Positions 1 to 10,487 of a DNA stretch of 64,000 nt are shown piece after piece (position 1 is the first letter of the stretch; every line of letters begins with the position of its first letter). The position numbers and the translations under genes were made by a program. This DNA is from Magicicada septendecula (taxonomy: Eukaryota; Arthropoda; Insecta; Hemiptera; Cicadidae), in assembly GCA_034769895.1 (NCBI GenBank), contig CM068372.1:386538282-386602281 (forward strand), given 5' to 3'. Under the pieces are notes generated by a model. The model searched no databases. It saw only the letters and a list, made by a program, of their open reading frames with translations, and was not told the origin of the DNA.

Positions 1-39
1 TAAGCACCTGATTTCTTGGCTATACTAGAAATATTTAAG

Positions 40-395
40 GTTTATTTTTTAATTTTAATAAATTTATAGTCTTAAATAGATCATCTTGTTTTGTTTTTAT
101 TTGAGTTTGTTCTTTAGTTAGTAAATAATTGTTATTGTGTTTGTAAATATTAATATTTTCTGGAATATTAATTTTTTTGCCTTTTTGTATGTTTTTAATT
201 TATTTTGAATGTCTGGAAATTGGTGGTTAATATTTAGACAATGTGTGGCTAAATTTGACTTATAAATATTTGGTTATGAAAGTGCACTACGGTGTTGAAA
301 GATTCTGTCGTGTAGTTTTTTCTTTTGTTACGTAAAATTTATTGCAGCCTGGACATTCCGTTTTGTGTATTCCATTTTTATTTTAAATATTGAAT
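40..395 (-). pseudogene. Penelope-like element tail, GIY-YIG region, decayed
   Basis: Read on the minus strand, this AT-rich stretch still resembles the GIY-YIG endonuclease end of a Penelope-like retroelement. One reads ECPGCNKFYV, then a relic of the SNLATH..N..H.FPDI block that is better preserved at 23236-23800. Stops and frameshifts are frequent and no open frame survives. The 3' end would lie to the left of the window. A second fragment of the same subfamily is at 50130-50355. GIY-YIG domains in PLEs nick DNA for target-primed reverse transcription; this copy cannot encode one. Assignment rests on similarity by eye to the other copies in the window. Confidence 0.55.
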
Positions 396-811
396 TTAGT
401 TTTTTATAAAAACTATATTATATGTGTTATATGATATACAGCAAATCCCATTACAAACCTCTGAAGATAGTTATATATTCAGTGAAACTTACGTAAAGTA
501 AATTGAAAGGATAAAATATAATAGGCCTACAATTACTTGCAGAAAAAATGATATATGTTAATATATTATAATATTATAAAACTATTGCTGCAGGAAAATT
601 TCTAGTTACTTATACAGAAATGATATATAATAATATAAAATTTACTGTAGAAGAAATGTATGAGTTTTCTATTGGAAGATAGTATTATGCATGGAACAAT
701 GATAGATAATAAAAGAAAATTGTATAAAAACAAACTCTTCAGAATAATCGAGAGAAAGCAGCACTGAATTGTGGCCGGAAACGGGAAGTGGTGTGGGACG
801 GACGAGAAAAC
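396..811. other. AT-rich non-coding stretch
   Basis: No recognisable gene or element. Position 471-485 has CTGAAGA followed 16 bases later by GAAAC, but the intervening bases do not form a stem, so I did not call it a hammerhead. Confidence 0.5.
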
Positions 812-995
812 GAAGAAGAAGAAGAAGAAGAAGAAGAAGAAGAAGAAGAAGAAGAAGAAGAAGAAGAAGAAGAAGAAGAAGAAGAAGGTGGAGGAGGAGG
901 AGGAGGAGGAGGAGGAGGAGGAGGAGGAGGAGGAGGAGGAGGAGGAGGAGGAGGAGGAGGAGGAGGAGGAGGAGGAGGAGGAGGAGGAGGAGGAG
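812..995 (+). repeat. Compound microsatellite (GAA)n-(GGA)n
   Basis: About 25 GAA units (812-887) run directly into about 35 GAG/GGA units (890-995). All open frames here (poly-Lys, poly-Glu, poly-Arg, poly-Gly, poly-Ser, poly-Pro) are artefacts of the repeat. The polypurine tract is long enough to adopt triplex (H-DNA) structure in principle. Confidence 0.97.
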
Positions 996-1298
996 TTATA
1001 CGTAAGGTATAAATAACAGCAGAAATGAGAAACGAGTGGTTGCGCAGACTCTGTGAAGCCTTTAGATCGTAATACACTGAATACACTCAACTGCGTTATA
1101 TCGTTTGTCTAAGTTAATTGATAAACAACCACAAATAAAAGAAAATTAAATTAAACGATGAAAAAAATATTTAATGAAACGTAAATATTTAATTTACGCA
1201 CCATATTTCAGTAAACAACACACCTGTAAACAACTTTCAAACAAAACAACAGTTTTTTTTTTTTAATCAGGGTTTATTTCAGTTTTCAACGTAGTTTA

Positions 1299-1302
1299 AT
1301 AT
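1299..1302. repeat. Left target site duplication ATAT
   Basis: ATAT directly precedes the 5' LTR, and ATAT follows the 3' LTR at 15688-15691. A 4-bp duplication is typical of Ty3/Gypsy integrases. The AT-rich context makes chance agreement possible, but the LTR ends TG...CA fix the boundary. Confidence 0.75.
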
Positions 1303-4300
1303 TGTAACATAACAAAATTATCACACTAAACATTTGAATTAATGTTACATAAATAAAAGAGAAAGTTCCATAGTGAGTGAGAGGAATAAATTGTTTAAGG
1401 ATTACCCTAGAAACTGTATAATTAAGTCTATAAAATGTTAATAAAAATGGAAGATAATAAAGAAAACCATTAACTAAAATAACCTACTATGAAAAAACCA
1501 GTTAAACCAGCAGTATACCCAGTAGATTGGGGAAGCAGTACAAAAAGGGAAGGACCATAAAAAAGGAAATAATCTGTCATGAAACCATTTTAATAAGGAA
1601 ACTACTAATGTGATATTTGAAGAAGGGACGAAACATATCAAGATTCCAACAAAGAGACCAGAAACAGGAAGAGATATGCCAAAACAAAATGTTAGTCACA
1701 TAATAAATACCATGAGACAAAATTGAAACCGATATAGGTAAACCCAAACAAGTTACAAGATACAATACCAAAAAACACAAATTGTATATTAGTTGTAAGT
1801 GTAATATGTTAAAAAATATTATAAAAAGACTACCATAGTGTAGAACTCACTGAAAAGACTACCATGGAGTAGAATCCAATAAAGTGAAGTGAGATAACAA
1901 AATTAAGAAACTACAGAGTGTATAGTGAGAAACATAGTTAAAAAATCTATGAAAAAATCTTCAATGAAGTTTAAGTATTATAAAAAGACTACCATGAGTG
2001 TAGAATAATAATAATAATAATAAAACCATTGGAATGAAAGACAGTCTAAGGACTGACAACATTACCAGTAATAAGAGTTTTTAAATTAGATATAAGAAAA
2101 ACTATTACATATAAAATGTTTTCTTTAATTATAGCTAAGTAAATGGTGAGAAGGACAAAAATACCAAAGGACAGTTCATAACTGAAGGTATGACTAATAT
2201 TAAGATGTTTGTTATTTATTATTAATTAGATAATATTTTAGATGTAAGGTGTAAATAGATACACGATGTTTTTTAATCACAGTTAAAGTGTTTTCAAAAG
2301 AATCATAAATACACAAGACAGTTAGTGACTGACAGTGTTACTAGTAATAGGAGTTTTTTTATTTATTTTTTTTTAATTAAATTATGTCTAGGATAAGCTA
2401 TTTTGTTATCATTTGATGATACAGTAAAAAATAATAGGAATAAGATGTTTTTGTTAAAATTAGGTGATATATGGAAAATAGTTGATAATAAGATGTTTTT
2501 GTTAAAATTAGGCATAAGATGTTCATGTTATGGTTCAATGATGTTATTAGTATAAAGAAAGTTTAGTAGATACAAGATATTCTATTGTATTTAAAATCAG
2601 GTCATTTAATTTTCCATTGTGTAAGTCAGAGAGGCAAGTAGGGCATAAAAATGTAATAATTTTATTCAAATCAGTAAACCATGTATAATTGTACAAACAG
2701 ACCAGCCAAGACACCATTTTTGTAAAAACAGACTGGCCTATAAACCAAGAAAATTATCTATCAAAGAATTAATCTATGTAATAGGAATAGAATTCAATAC
2801 ATACAATACAGAAATTGAAAGTATAATTAATGCAGATACAGTTAATAGCAAATAGAATGACAAAAGAAAGAAAATTAACTTCTTTTGGAAACAGTCAAAA
2901 ATAGGCTTATGATAGTAATCAAATCAGACTAAACAGCAAATTAATCAATATTGAAATGTTTTAATAACCAAATTATTAACAACAAAGTAATTACGGAGTT
3001 ATTAGGTGTATTCCAGGGAAATATTATACCGAAAAAACAAATAAAAACCTTTAAAACACTGAATTTGTACAAAATATGGGGCATACAATCATTATGTAAA
3101 ATTGTAATTTTTGGGCTTAAATGAGTTTGAAACAAACCCAGCTATATATCAAAAGATGTAAAATTAAATAATCAATATTACTGAATAGTTAGATTCATGT
3201 AAAATTAAGAAATATTTGAAATACAGTAAAAAATAAGAAAACTTGTTATGTATAGTTAGATAGTGAAACAAGTCTTAGACAGATATTTCATAATTAAACA
3301 ATATGAAGAGGAAAAAGACATACCACATATTGCCCTAAAACGACGACGTTGCGTCGATTAGTCTATTGTTAATCGCAAAGCTGAACAGTTGAAAAATGTG
3401 TTAGTGGAGTATTGAAAACCAAATAATTTGTATTAAAACCAAGTGTGGTTATGTGGCGTGTAACGGAGATGAACTAACAAGTGAAATAACCTTATCTATC
3501 AATGTCTAACACTTCACAAGTTTCCAAAAACACAGTATAACACCATAAAACTTAACACCAGAAATCGACAGCCATTTCGAACAATTTTTGGAACGAATTC
3601 ACAGAAAACGAACACACATAATTGAACACCACACTACACAAGAGATCCATCCAGAATTCGACATCGCAGACGACGAGGGGACATTCAACACGATATTTTG
3701 GACCAACACCACTTCGCAGAAAAGGGAACATCGTTTTATTTCTGTGGGAGAAGATCTTCAATTCCAACGGCATCATAGCAGTTAAAATCGAGCAGACGGC
3801 GGCCATTGCTGAATTTCTATAAAGACGATCAGCCAGTGCTTCCTGGAGAGGAGTGACGTCATTTCTTCGACTTGGTTCGAAATATAAATAATTTCTTTCT
3901 AATTGACAATTGTAATAATAATAATTCTGTTCTATTTCAGATATTAACATTTAGTTTAAGAATACCTGTTAAATGTATCTTGTTCCTTGCCCTCTGACCA
4001 TTTCGACTCGTTAAAAGAACCATAAATTTAAACTTGTAAAAAATATATTTGTTGATTTTTCTCACTGCCGACTGTGGCGAATATTAGCCAGTGCCTGGGA
4101 CATGCGCAGTTTGACTGGCGCACAATTTTGAATGAATAAACGCAAATCATTATTCAGTTACCAGCATTGTTTTTATTTCTACCATTAATGTTATTATTAT
4201 TTTTTATTAAGCAAAAACATAATTCACATTGAGAGAATAGATATAGAAGGAAATTACAAACTCAACTAATTAATTAATTATTAATTAATTAAATTAAATC

Positions 4301-4593
4301 ATTCCATCAAACTCGATACAAGAACAAGAAAAAATATTTGCACAATTTTTAAAGTTTGATGTATTTGTTATTTATCAATCAAACACACCTAGTTATAACA
4401 TATTCTTATCATCAATATTTCTATATTTTATTTATTATTACATTTGAAATTATATTACAATTTGACTAGCCTAATAGTGGGGCTAAAGGAAGAGTACAAT
4501 ACCTTTGAAATATCAGAAAGAACACACAATATCAATACATATCAATTTAATTATTATTCTTATTTTTTTTATTTGTAATATTATTATATTACA
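1303..4593 (+). repeat. 5' long terminal repeat (3,291 bp)
   Basis: It begins TGTAACATAA and ends TTACA, matching 12397-15687 at a constant offset of 11,094 bp with no indel in the stretches I compared. It is AT-rich and non-coding. It contains diverged internal repeats: AAGACTACCAT...GTAGAA three times around 1826-2005, ATAAGATGTTTTTGTTAAAA twice at 2444-2510, and GACAGT...GACTGACA...AGTAATA twice (2040 and 2320). A more GC-rich block at 3300-3960 precedes the predicted promoter. Such a long LTR is far above the few hundred bases usual for insect Gypsy elements. Confidence 0.95.
3854..3890 (+). promoter_or_regulatory. Predicted LTR promoter: CRE-like palindrome plus TATA box
   Basis: TGACGTCA, a perfect cAMP-response-element palindrome (3854-3861), lies 21 bp before TATAAATA (3883-3890). 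Transcription would start near 3915. An AATAAA polyadenylation signal follows at 4135-4140, giving a plausible R region of roughly 250 bp. The identical arrangement sits in the 3' LTR at 14948-14984. The call is from motif placement only; a TCAGTT initiator-like word at 4154-4159 is an alternative. Confidence 0.4.
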
Positions 4594-4596
4594 AAT

Positions 4597-4614
4597 TGGC
4601 GTCCAACTTAAGGG
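4597..4614 (+). promoter_or_regulatory. Primer-binding site (tRNA 3' end complement)
   Basis: Three bases after the LTR end comes TGGCGTCCAACTTAAGGG. TGG complements the universal tRNA CCA tail, and position and length fit minus-strand primer binding. It resembles the TGGCGCCCAAC class of PBS, but I do not assign the tRNA. Confidence 0.7.
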
Positions 4615-4712
4615 GCTTTAAATAGGAGGTAATAGAGTTGTAAAATAAGGACGAGTGTCCAATTTCCTATTTTTAGCTTGGCAGCAGTCAACAGGTCGGA
4701 AGAGGGAGCGAG

Positions 4713-7067
4713 ATGCACAGGAGAGCTACATCAAGAAAAAGGGCTATGGAGGCCGAGCAGGAGATAAACATGGAGGATAAAGAAGCGACACCAGTGGAAG
4801 ATGTGGAGTTAATGTTACCGCCAGCAGAACCAAATAAGCCTGCACCACAGAAGGAACAGCTGGAGAAATCCACCGCAAACGAAGATACAAAATTTGATCA
4901 AATGATGGAGATGTTACTCCGAGAATTCAAAACGACGAAGGAAGAATTAAAGGAAGAGTTGAGTAATAAAATCGGAGATACCAACAAGAAAATCGAGGAA
5001 AACAGTAAGAAGATGGAGAACGATAACCAACAATTGAAGGAGGAATTAAGTAATAAAATTGGAGATACCAGTAAGAAGATGGAGGAGAAAATGGAAGAAA
5101 ATAATAAGGAAATGAAGAATGATAACCGACGATTGAAGGAAGAGTTGGGTAATAAAATTGGAGATACTAGCAAGAAGATGGAGGAGAAGATGGAAGCAAA
5201 CAGTAAGAAGATAGAAGAGAAGATGGAAGAAAATATTCAGAAAATTGAGGAGAAAATGGAGGAAAATATTAAGAAGATCGAGGAGAAGATGGAGGAAAAT
5301 ATCCAGAAGATGGAGGAGAAAATGGAGGAAATAAAAACTGACAATAAACAATCGAAGGAGGAATTGACCCAGATAAGCCAGAAACTGGAAGAAACGAATA
5401 AAAAGATGGAGAATAATAGTCAGCAATTGAGAGAAGAATTGAAAGAGACGAACCAAGAGAACATGAACCGGTTAGACGGAAGAATGGAAATATTGAAGGA
5501 AGAATTGAGCCAGAAGATAGCTGAAAACAATGAGACAATCAGCAAGAAAGTAGAAGAGGAAATAACGGTAATCGAACAAAGGGTTACCAGAGCTGACGAA
5601 AAATGGAGTCAAACCGAACAAGAAGTACGGAGTATCAGGACAGAAATAAATACGAAGGTTAACACCATTGAAGAAACGACTAGGAAGACGTTGGAGGACA
5701 AACTAAAGGAAACACGGGAAGACTGGGAGCGAGTGCAGGACCGATTCACAGAAAAATGTGACGGCATAGAAGCTGCTGTGACCAGTATCAACAGTCAGGT
5801 ACGACAGAACCAGACAGATATAGACCTATTCCATAGTCGACCGACAACCATTACCAGTTGTCCCAACAGTGAAAATCGTGAAGGGATTAACTTCAGGTTT
5901 TATAAAAATAAACCCATGGAATTCCTAGCAAGAATCGAGGAATACTTTGCCAAACACAGAGGTAATCGCTGGAGGGAGAATAAAGAGGTGCTTGACGAAT
6001 CGTTCAAGGAAATAGCAGACAATTGGTGGATGGCGATAAGAGACGAGGTGACCGACTATCAACAATTCAGAAGGCTATTCAAAGCCAAATATTGGTCTGA
6101 ATCAACGCAAAATATCGCCAGAGACGGGATATGTCATGGGAAGTACAACCCGTATGGAAACCAAACTTTAACGGCGTACTTTTTGGGAAAGGTGTGCGTG
6201 GCCAAACATCTAGAGCCCCGAATACCGGAAGAATGCCTGGTCAGCAAACTCTCATACCACTACGAGGAGGATATTATCAGAGCCAGACGAAACAGTCAAA
6301 TAAAGACGGTGCAAGCCATGACCGACCTTTTAGAAATGTACGAGCACGAAGACTATTACCGTCAAAGTCGCAGGAGATATGAAAAGCAGGAACCGAGGAG
6401 TAACAACAATAATTTGAATAATAATAATAATCGGCAGAATGTGGGTAATAATAATAACTATAATTCCGCAAATCGGAATAATGCCGAGTACAATTATAAC
6501 CCCAGAAATAACAATAATTTGCCCCGTTTTAACAACAATAATAATAATAGTAATATTCCTCGCATAAATAATAATAACAACAACCACAACAATAATAATA
6601 ATAATAATAATAATAGCCGTCCACAAAATAACAACGGTTATTATAATAATAATAGTAACTATGTTCCAAATGGTCAGAGGAACCCCAACCTTTCTAATAA
6701 TAATAATTATCATGGTAATTATAACCGAAATTACCCAAATGGAGGTAATAACCACAATTACAGGGCATATCGACCCAATGTTAACTACATCCGAGCAGAA
6801 GGCAGTGGACACAGGAGGTACCAGCCTCAACGAAGGAGCCGATACTACGAGTACGAGACCTTCCAAGGAAGTCAGGGAAGTAATAGGTACAGAGAGTACG
6901 AGCCCAGACGTAGTTCCAGCCTGGATAATCAGCGAAGACTACCTGTAACAGAAGCCCAACCGGACGATCGAGCAGAACCAATCGAAGCCGTCTCAGGACT
7001 TCAAGCTGACGCTTCCAACGGCCTAATCCGTAATGAAGCGGAACATTTAAACGAACGGAGGCAGTAA
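4713..7067 (+). CDS. gag: Gag polyprotein of the Gypsy element, 784 aa
   Basis: This encodes the structural protein that would form the cytoplasmic virus-like particle. Residues ~60-374 are a very long predicted coiled coil of Glu/Lys-rich heptads, including near-identical 11-residue repeats of the type KIEEKMEENIK at ~153-208. Residues ~393-558 look like the Ty3/Gypsy capsid domain (FRFYKNKPMEFLARIEEYF; YWSESTQNIARDGI; LTAYFLGKV). Residues ~563-669 are Asn-rich and ~670-755 basic with Arg and Tyr. No CCHC zinc knuckle is visible, so RNA packaging may rely on the basic, Asn-rich tail (inference). It lies 116 bp after the PBS; the first ATG of the open frame was taken as the start. Its end overlaps the open pol frame, see 7046-7052. 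Confidence 0.9.
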   Translation: MHRRATSRKRAMEAEQEINMEDKEATPVEDVELMLPPAEPNKPAPQKEQLEKSTANEDTKFDQMMEMLLREFKTTKEELKEELSNKIGDTNKKIEENSKKMENDNQQLKEELSNKIGDTSKKMEEKMEENNKEMKNDNRRLKEELGNKIGDTSKKMEEKMEANSKKIEEKMEENIQKIEEKMEENIKKIEEKMEENIQKMEEKMEEIKTDNKQSKEELTQISQKLEETNKKMENNSQQLREELKETNQENMNRLDGRMEILKEELSQKIAENNETISKKVEEEITVIEQRVTRADEKWSQTEQEVRSIRTEINTKVNTIEETTRKTLEDKLKETREDWERVQDRFTEKCDGIEAAVTSINSQVRQNQTDIDLFHSRPTTITSCPNSENREGINFRFYKNKPMEFLARIEEYFAKHRGNRWRENKEVLDESFKEIADNWWMAIRDEVTDYQQFRRLFKAKYWSESTQNIARDGICHGKYNPYGNQTLTAYFLGKVCVAKHLEPRIPEECLVSKLSYHYEEDIIRARRNSQIKTVQAMTDLLEMYEHEDYYRQSRRRYEKQEPRSNNNNLNNNNNRQNVGNNNNYNSANRNNAEYNYNPRNNNNLPRFNNNNNNSNIPRINNNNNNHNNNNNNNNNSRPQNNNGYYNNNSNYVPNGQRNPNLSNNNNYHGNYNRNYPNGGNNHNYRAYRPNVNYIRAEGSGHRRYQPQRRSRYYEYETFQGSQGSNRYREYEPRRSSSLDNQRRLPVTEAQPDDRAEPIEAVSGLQADASNGLIRNEAEHLNERRQ
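7046..7052 (+). promoter_or_regulatory. Predicted -1 ribosomal frameshift site TTTAAAC
   Basis: In the gag frame the heptamer is read T-TTA-AAC, the canonical X-XXY-YYZ slippery configuration, 15 bases before the gag stop codon at 7065-7067. The pol frame is the -1 frame relative to gag and is open from 7037 (after a TGA at 7034-7036), so a slip here would continue into pol without a stop. I did not model a downstream pseudoknot or stem. Confidence 0.8.
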
Positions 7068-7120
7068 TAAAATCCAATAACCCTTTACTGCTCCAATCTG
7101 CTGGGTTTAACCAAGTAGGT

Positions 7121-10100
7121 ATGAATTTGAAGAAAAACAGAAAAAATTTTACCATAATATACAGCAATTATTTAAAGGATATCCGTAAGGACCTATTAGA
7201 AGAAAGTGAGCTTAATATTAAAAATAATGATAATGAAATAATATACATAATCGCAGAAATTGAAGGTATTTCTGTTCCTATAATGATAGACACTGGAGCC
7301 AATGTCTCCATAATAAATCGAAATGAATTGGACCGGATACAGCAGGAATGCCACAAAAACTTACCGGTACTACCTATTAATAATATTGTACTTGTAGGAG
7401 CTACCGGCCGACAGAACAAGACCATAAGAAAGCAGGTATCCCTCAATGTCAAAAGTCAGGGCATTAGTGTGGATATGATATTTCTTGTTGCAGCCGGATT
7501 ACCTTTCAACATAATGATAGGATGCGACATATTGCGCCGAAACTCAGCAATTATCGACTTGAGCCGAGGAAAGGTATCACTCTTTGCTGAAGGTTCAACC
7601 TGGATAGCCAATTTAACTGATAACAAGACTTTAGACTCCAGACAACTTCTCGACCACCAAAATAAGGTGAATTACTTGTTCAACCACTCAACAAACAACA
7701 AGCCAGTACATCAGGATTCGGAGGAAGACCTATGGCAACAAAAGATTCAAGAGATACGTAACTTCCAGTGCCACAATGCGAACGAGCAATTAAAGGAAAA
7801 CCAGCTGAATCAATTGGTAGAAATATATGAGAAATATCGAGCTGTATTTTCTGACGAACCTGGAAAGATCCGGAACTACCAATGTTCCATACGATTCAGA
7901 GAACCGGTAGAATTCAACCGAAAGTCGTACCCAATAGCACAATCTTTGAAAGAAGCCGTACGCACAGAGATCCAGAATATGATCCGTAGAGATATCATCG
8001 AGAGCAGTCAATCGCCATACACTAGCCCAATTGTGGCCATACAAAAGAAAAATGGGAAGGTAAGACTTTGCCTTGACGCTCGTGAGATAAATAAAATGAT
8101 AATAAACGATCGTACCTCACCTGGCGAAATTGATGAAATTTTGAAGAGGTTCCACGGAACACGATTCATTACCACCTGGGATACGGTATGCGGCTATTGG
8201 CAAGTGGAGTTGCACCCAGCAAGCCGACAATACATGGCGTTCATCTTCGAAGGGCGCAATTATCAGTTTAAGAGGTTGCCCTTCGGGTTGGTGAATTCAG
8301 TAGCGGTTTTTGTCGCCTGTATGGATCATATACTAGGACCAGAAGCGCTCCAATTCACAACTGTCTATGTTGATGATCTCCTAATAACATCAACCAACTG
8401 GGAGGAACACTGTTATCGTGTGGAGTATGTCTTGAAGACGCTTGCTGAAAATAATGTCAACCTTAAACTGGACAAGTCCAAGCTTATAGCTAAAGAAGTA
8501 CAATTCCTGGGTTTCCAACTAAACAGTCAAGGAATAACACCATCAACAGAAAAGGTAGACGCCATACAACGATTCCCTACACCAAAAAACAGGAGGCAAC
8601 TACAATCATTTTTGGGCCTGTGTAACTATTATAGGAAGTTCCAGAATAATTATTCCGAACTAACAGCCCAGTTTCAGTACCAGTTATCGTCCAAGAATAA
8701 ATGGCGATGGGGTCAAGAACAAGACGAAACCTTCAAATCAATTAAAGAGAAATTTTTAGATGCAGTAATGCTCAACCATCCAGATTTTAACCGACCCTTC
8801 TTTCTAAACTGTGACGCTAGTAACATTAGCTTGGGATCAACACTGTACCAAGAAGATGAAAGTGGAAACCATCTAGTAGTGAGCTTTGCTAGCAGAACCC
8901 TTAACCAGTGTGAAAAGAACTATAATGTGACGGAAAAAGAACTGCTAAGTGTAGTCTTTGCCTGCGGGAAGTTTCGGACGTATATCCTCGGATATCCAGT
9001 GACCGTCCGAACAGATCACAAGTCAATATCATTTCTAAGAAGATGCAAATTAAGCCATGGTAGATTGACCAGATGGGTACTCGCCCTACAGGAATACGAT
9101 ATACAGTGGGAGTATGTTCCTGGAAGTAAAAATGTAGTAGCCGACGTATTGTCAAGAGTGAATCTGGAAGAACAAACATTCGAAGGCGAAAAGGAGAGCA
9201 TTTTGAAAATCTATAACATTATTAAGGACAGATCCGATTTAGAGAAGATAGTGCGGGACATCAGCAAACACCAGCAGTACGATCCGAAGTTAAACTCTAT
9301 TAAACTTCGTCTCTCCAACCAAGATGACACAATAAACAAATTTTATTGTATACATAATGGGATTTTATTCATCAAGACATCTCTTGATGAAGAAATATGG
9401 AAGGTCATGATCCCTACTACAATTGAAAAGGATATCATCCTGGACTATCACCTACGATACGGTCACATGGGAGCCATGAAGGTGATCAAGGCAATAGAAG
9501 AGAATTGTCACATAAAAAGTATCAATAGAAAAACGAGAAACTACCTTAAAACCTGTATGATATGTCAATTGGTGAAAACCAACAATGAGAGAAAGGAAGG
9601 TATGATGATACCAATTACCTCACAAGCCAAACTGGAAAAGGTCTTTCTGGACATATGTGGTCCATTTCCCCGCAGTGGCGGACGCCATCGATACAAATAT
9701 ATTGTTATTATGATGGATCATTTTACAAAATTTACAAAACTATACCCTGTGAACAGAGCCACCACTCTGAAGATTCTAGAAATAATAACAAATCATTACA
9801 TTCCAGAGGTAGGAAGCCCGACATCCATAATCACCGACCATGGAACGCAATTTAAGGGTTGGCGGTGGAGAAACACTCTGAATACATTGGGCATTAAGAC
9901 ATACAAGACGTCTGTCTACCACCCCAGCAGCAATCCAGCGGAGAGGGTACTGCGAGAGGTCGGAAGAATATTACGGACTTATTGCTATAATCAACAAAAG
10001 AAGTGGCAAGAATATTTATTAGCTACTGAAGAATTCCTTAATTTGTCATATCACACCGCTATTGGTACCACGCCATACACGGCAATGTATGAAAGACCAC

Positions 10101-10456
10101 CTCCGAGAGAAATACAAGACATAATAGAGTTCCCCAGGAGTCAAGAATACAAATTCAATCGAATCAGATTCTACAATAAATTGGCTGAAGACCAGGAAAG
10201 GCGCAAGAACAAATATCAAAAGGCTGTTAAGAAAATAATAAACTTTGAAGTCGGAGAAAAGGTACTGCTAAAAAACAGGGAATTACCCAGTACTTTGGAA
10301 GGCATTACCAAAAAGTTATTACTGCTGTATACCGGCCCATACCTGATTATTAAAAACAATAACAACAATACGTATGTACTAAAGGATATCATTTCGAATA
10401 AAGTAAAAGGAACTTATAATCAGTTATCCATTAAAAAATATTTGGAGGACTCATAG
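7121..10456 (+). CDS. pol: Pol polyprotein: protease-RT-RNase H-integrase, 1111 aa from the first Met
   Basis: Domains in order: aspartic protease with DTGA at residues 57-60 and IMIGCDIL at 131-138; reverse transcriptase with YVDD at 416-419 and the FLGLCNYYRKF block; RNase H with NCDAS (D565) and TDHKS (D632); integrase with an HHCC zinc motif (H777, H782, C812, C815), catalytic D844, D906 and E941 (34 residues between the last two) and a C-terminal GPY module at 1072-1074. All catalytic residues are present. The frame is open upstream to 7037, so it is probably made as a Gag-Pol fusion by -1 frameshifting rather than from the Met at 7121. No chromodomain and no env follow. Similar organisation is found in insect Gypsy elements; the exact lineage is unassigned. 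Confidence 0.95.
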   Translation: MNLKKNRKNFTIIYSNYLKDIRKDLLEESELNIKNNDNEIIYIIAEIEGISVPIMIDTGANVSIINRNELDRIQQECHKNLPVLPINNIVLVGATGRQNKTIRKQVSLNVKSQGISVDMIFLVAAGLPFNIMIGCDILRRNSAIIDLSRGKVSLFAEGSTWIANLTDNKTLDSRQLLDHQNKVNYLFNHSTNNKPVHQDSEEDLWQQKIQEIRNFQCHNANEQLKENQLNQLVEIYEKYRAVFSDEPGKIRNYQCSIRFREPVEFNRKSYPIAQSLKEAVRTEIQNMIRRDIIESSQSPYTSPIVAIQKKNGKVRLCLDAREINKMIINDRTSPGEIDEILKRFHGTRFITTWDTVCGYWQVELHPASRQYMAFIFEGRNYQFKRLPFGLVNSVAVFVACMDHILGPEALQFTTVYVDDLLITSTNWEEHCYRVEYVLKTLAENNVNLKLDKSKLIAKEVQFLGFQLNSQGITPSTEKVDAIQRFPTPKNRRQLQSFLGLCNYYRKFQNNYSELTAQFQYQLSSKNKWRWGQEQDETFKSIKEKFLDAVMLNHPDFNRPFFLNCDASNISLGSTLYQEDESGNHLVVSFASRTLNQCEKNYNVTEKELLSVVFACGKFRTYILGYPVTVRTDHKSISFLRRCKLSHGRLTRWVLALQEYDIQWEYVPGSKNVVADVLSRVNLEEQTFEGEKESILKIYNIIKDRSDLEKIVRDISKHQQYDPKLNSIKLRLSNQDDTINKFYCIHNGILFIKTSLDEEIWKVMIPTTIEKDIILDYHLRYGHMGAMKVIKAIEENCHIKSINRKTRNYLKTCMICQLVKTNNERKEGMMIPITSQAKLEKVFLDICGPFPRSGGRHRYKYIVIMMDHFTKFTKLYPVNRATTLKILEIITNHYIPEVGSPTSIITDHGTQFKGWRWRNTLNTLGIKTYKTSVYHPSSNPAERVLREVGRILRTYCYNQQKKWQEYLLATEEFLNLSYHTAIGTTPYTAMYERPPPREIQDIIEFPRSQEYKFNRIRFYNKLAEDQERRKNKYQKAVKKIINFEVGEKVLLKNRELPSTLEGITKKLLLLYTGPYLIIKNNNNNTYVLKDIISNKVKGTYNQLSIKKYLEDS

Positions 10457-10487
10457 TTGTGAGTTAAAACTATTATGAAGAAATTGT

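Noticed and set aside
471-485. CTGAAGA…GAAAC as a hammerhead
   Set aside because: The 16 bases between do not form a stem.
602-1090. Poly-Ser/poly-Pro/poly-Glu proteins across the trinucleotide repeat
   Set aside because: Pure microsatellite translation in several frames on both strands; the flanks have no coding character.
3552-3950. 132-aa frame on the minus strand inside each LTR (also 14646-15044)
   Set aside because: Lies in the LTR promoter region, has no recognisable domain, and is duplicated only because the LTR is. It is the shadow of a GC-richer block.
4898-5538. Leu/Phe/Ser-rich frames antisense to gag
   Set aside because: Antisense reading of Glu/Lys coiled-coil codons.
6330-6866. 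Ile/Val-rich 178-aa frame antisense to gag, membrane-protein-like
   Set aside because: Antisense of the Asn-rich AAT/AAC repeats, which gives ATT/GTT runs and a false hydrophobic profile.
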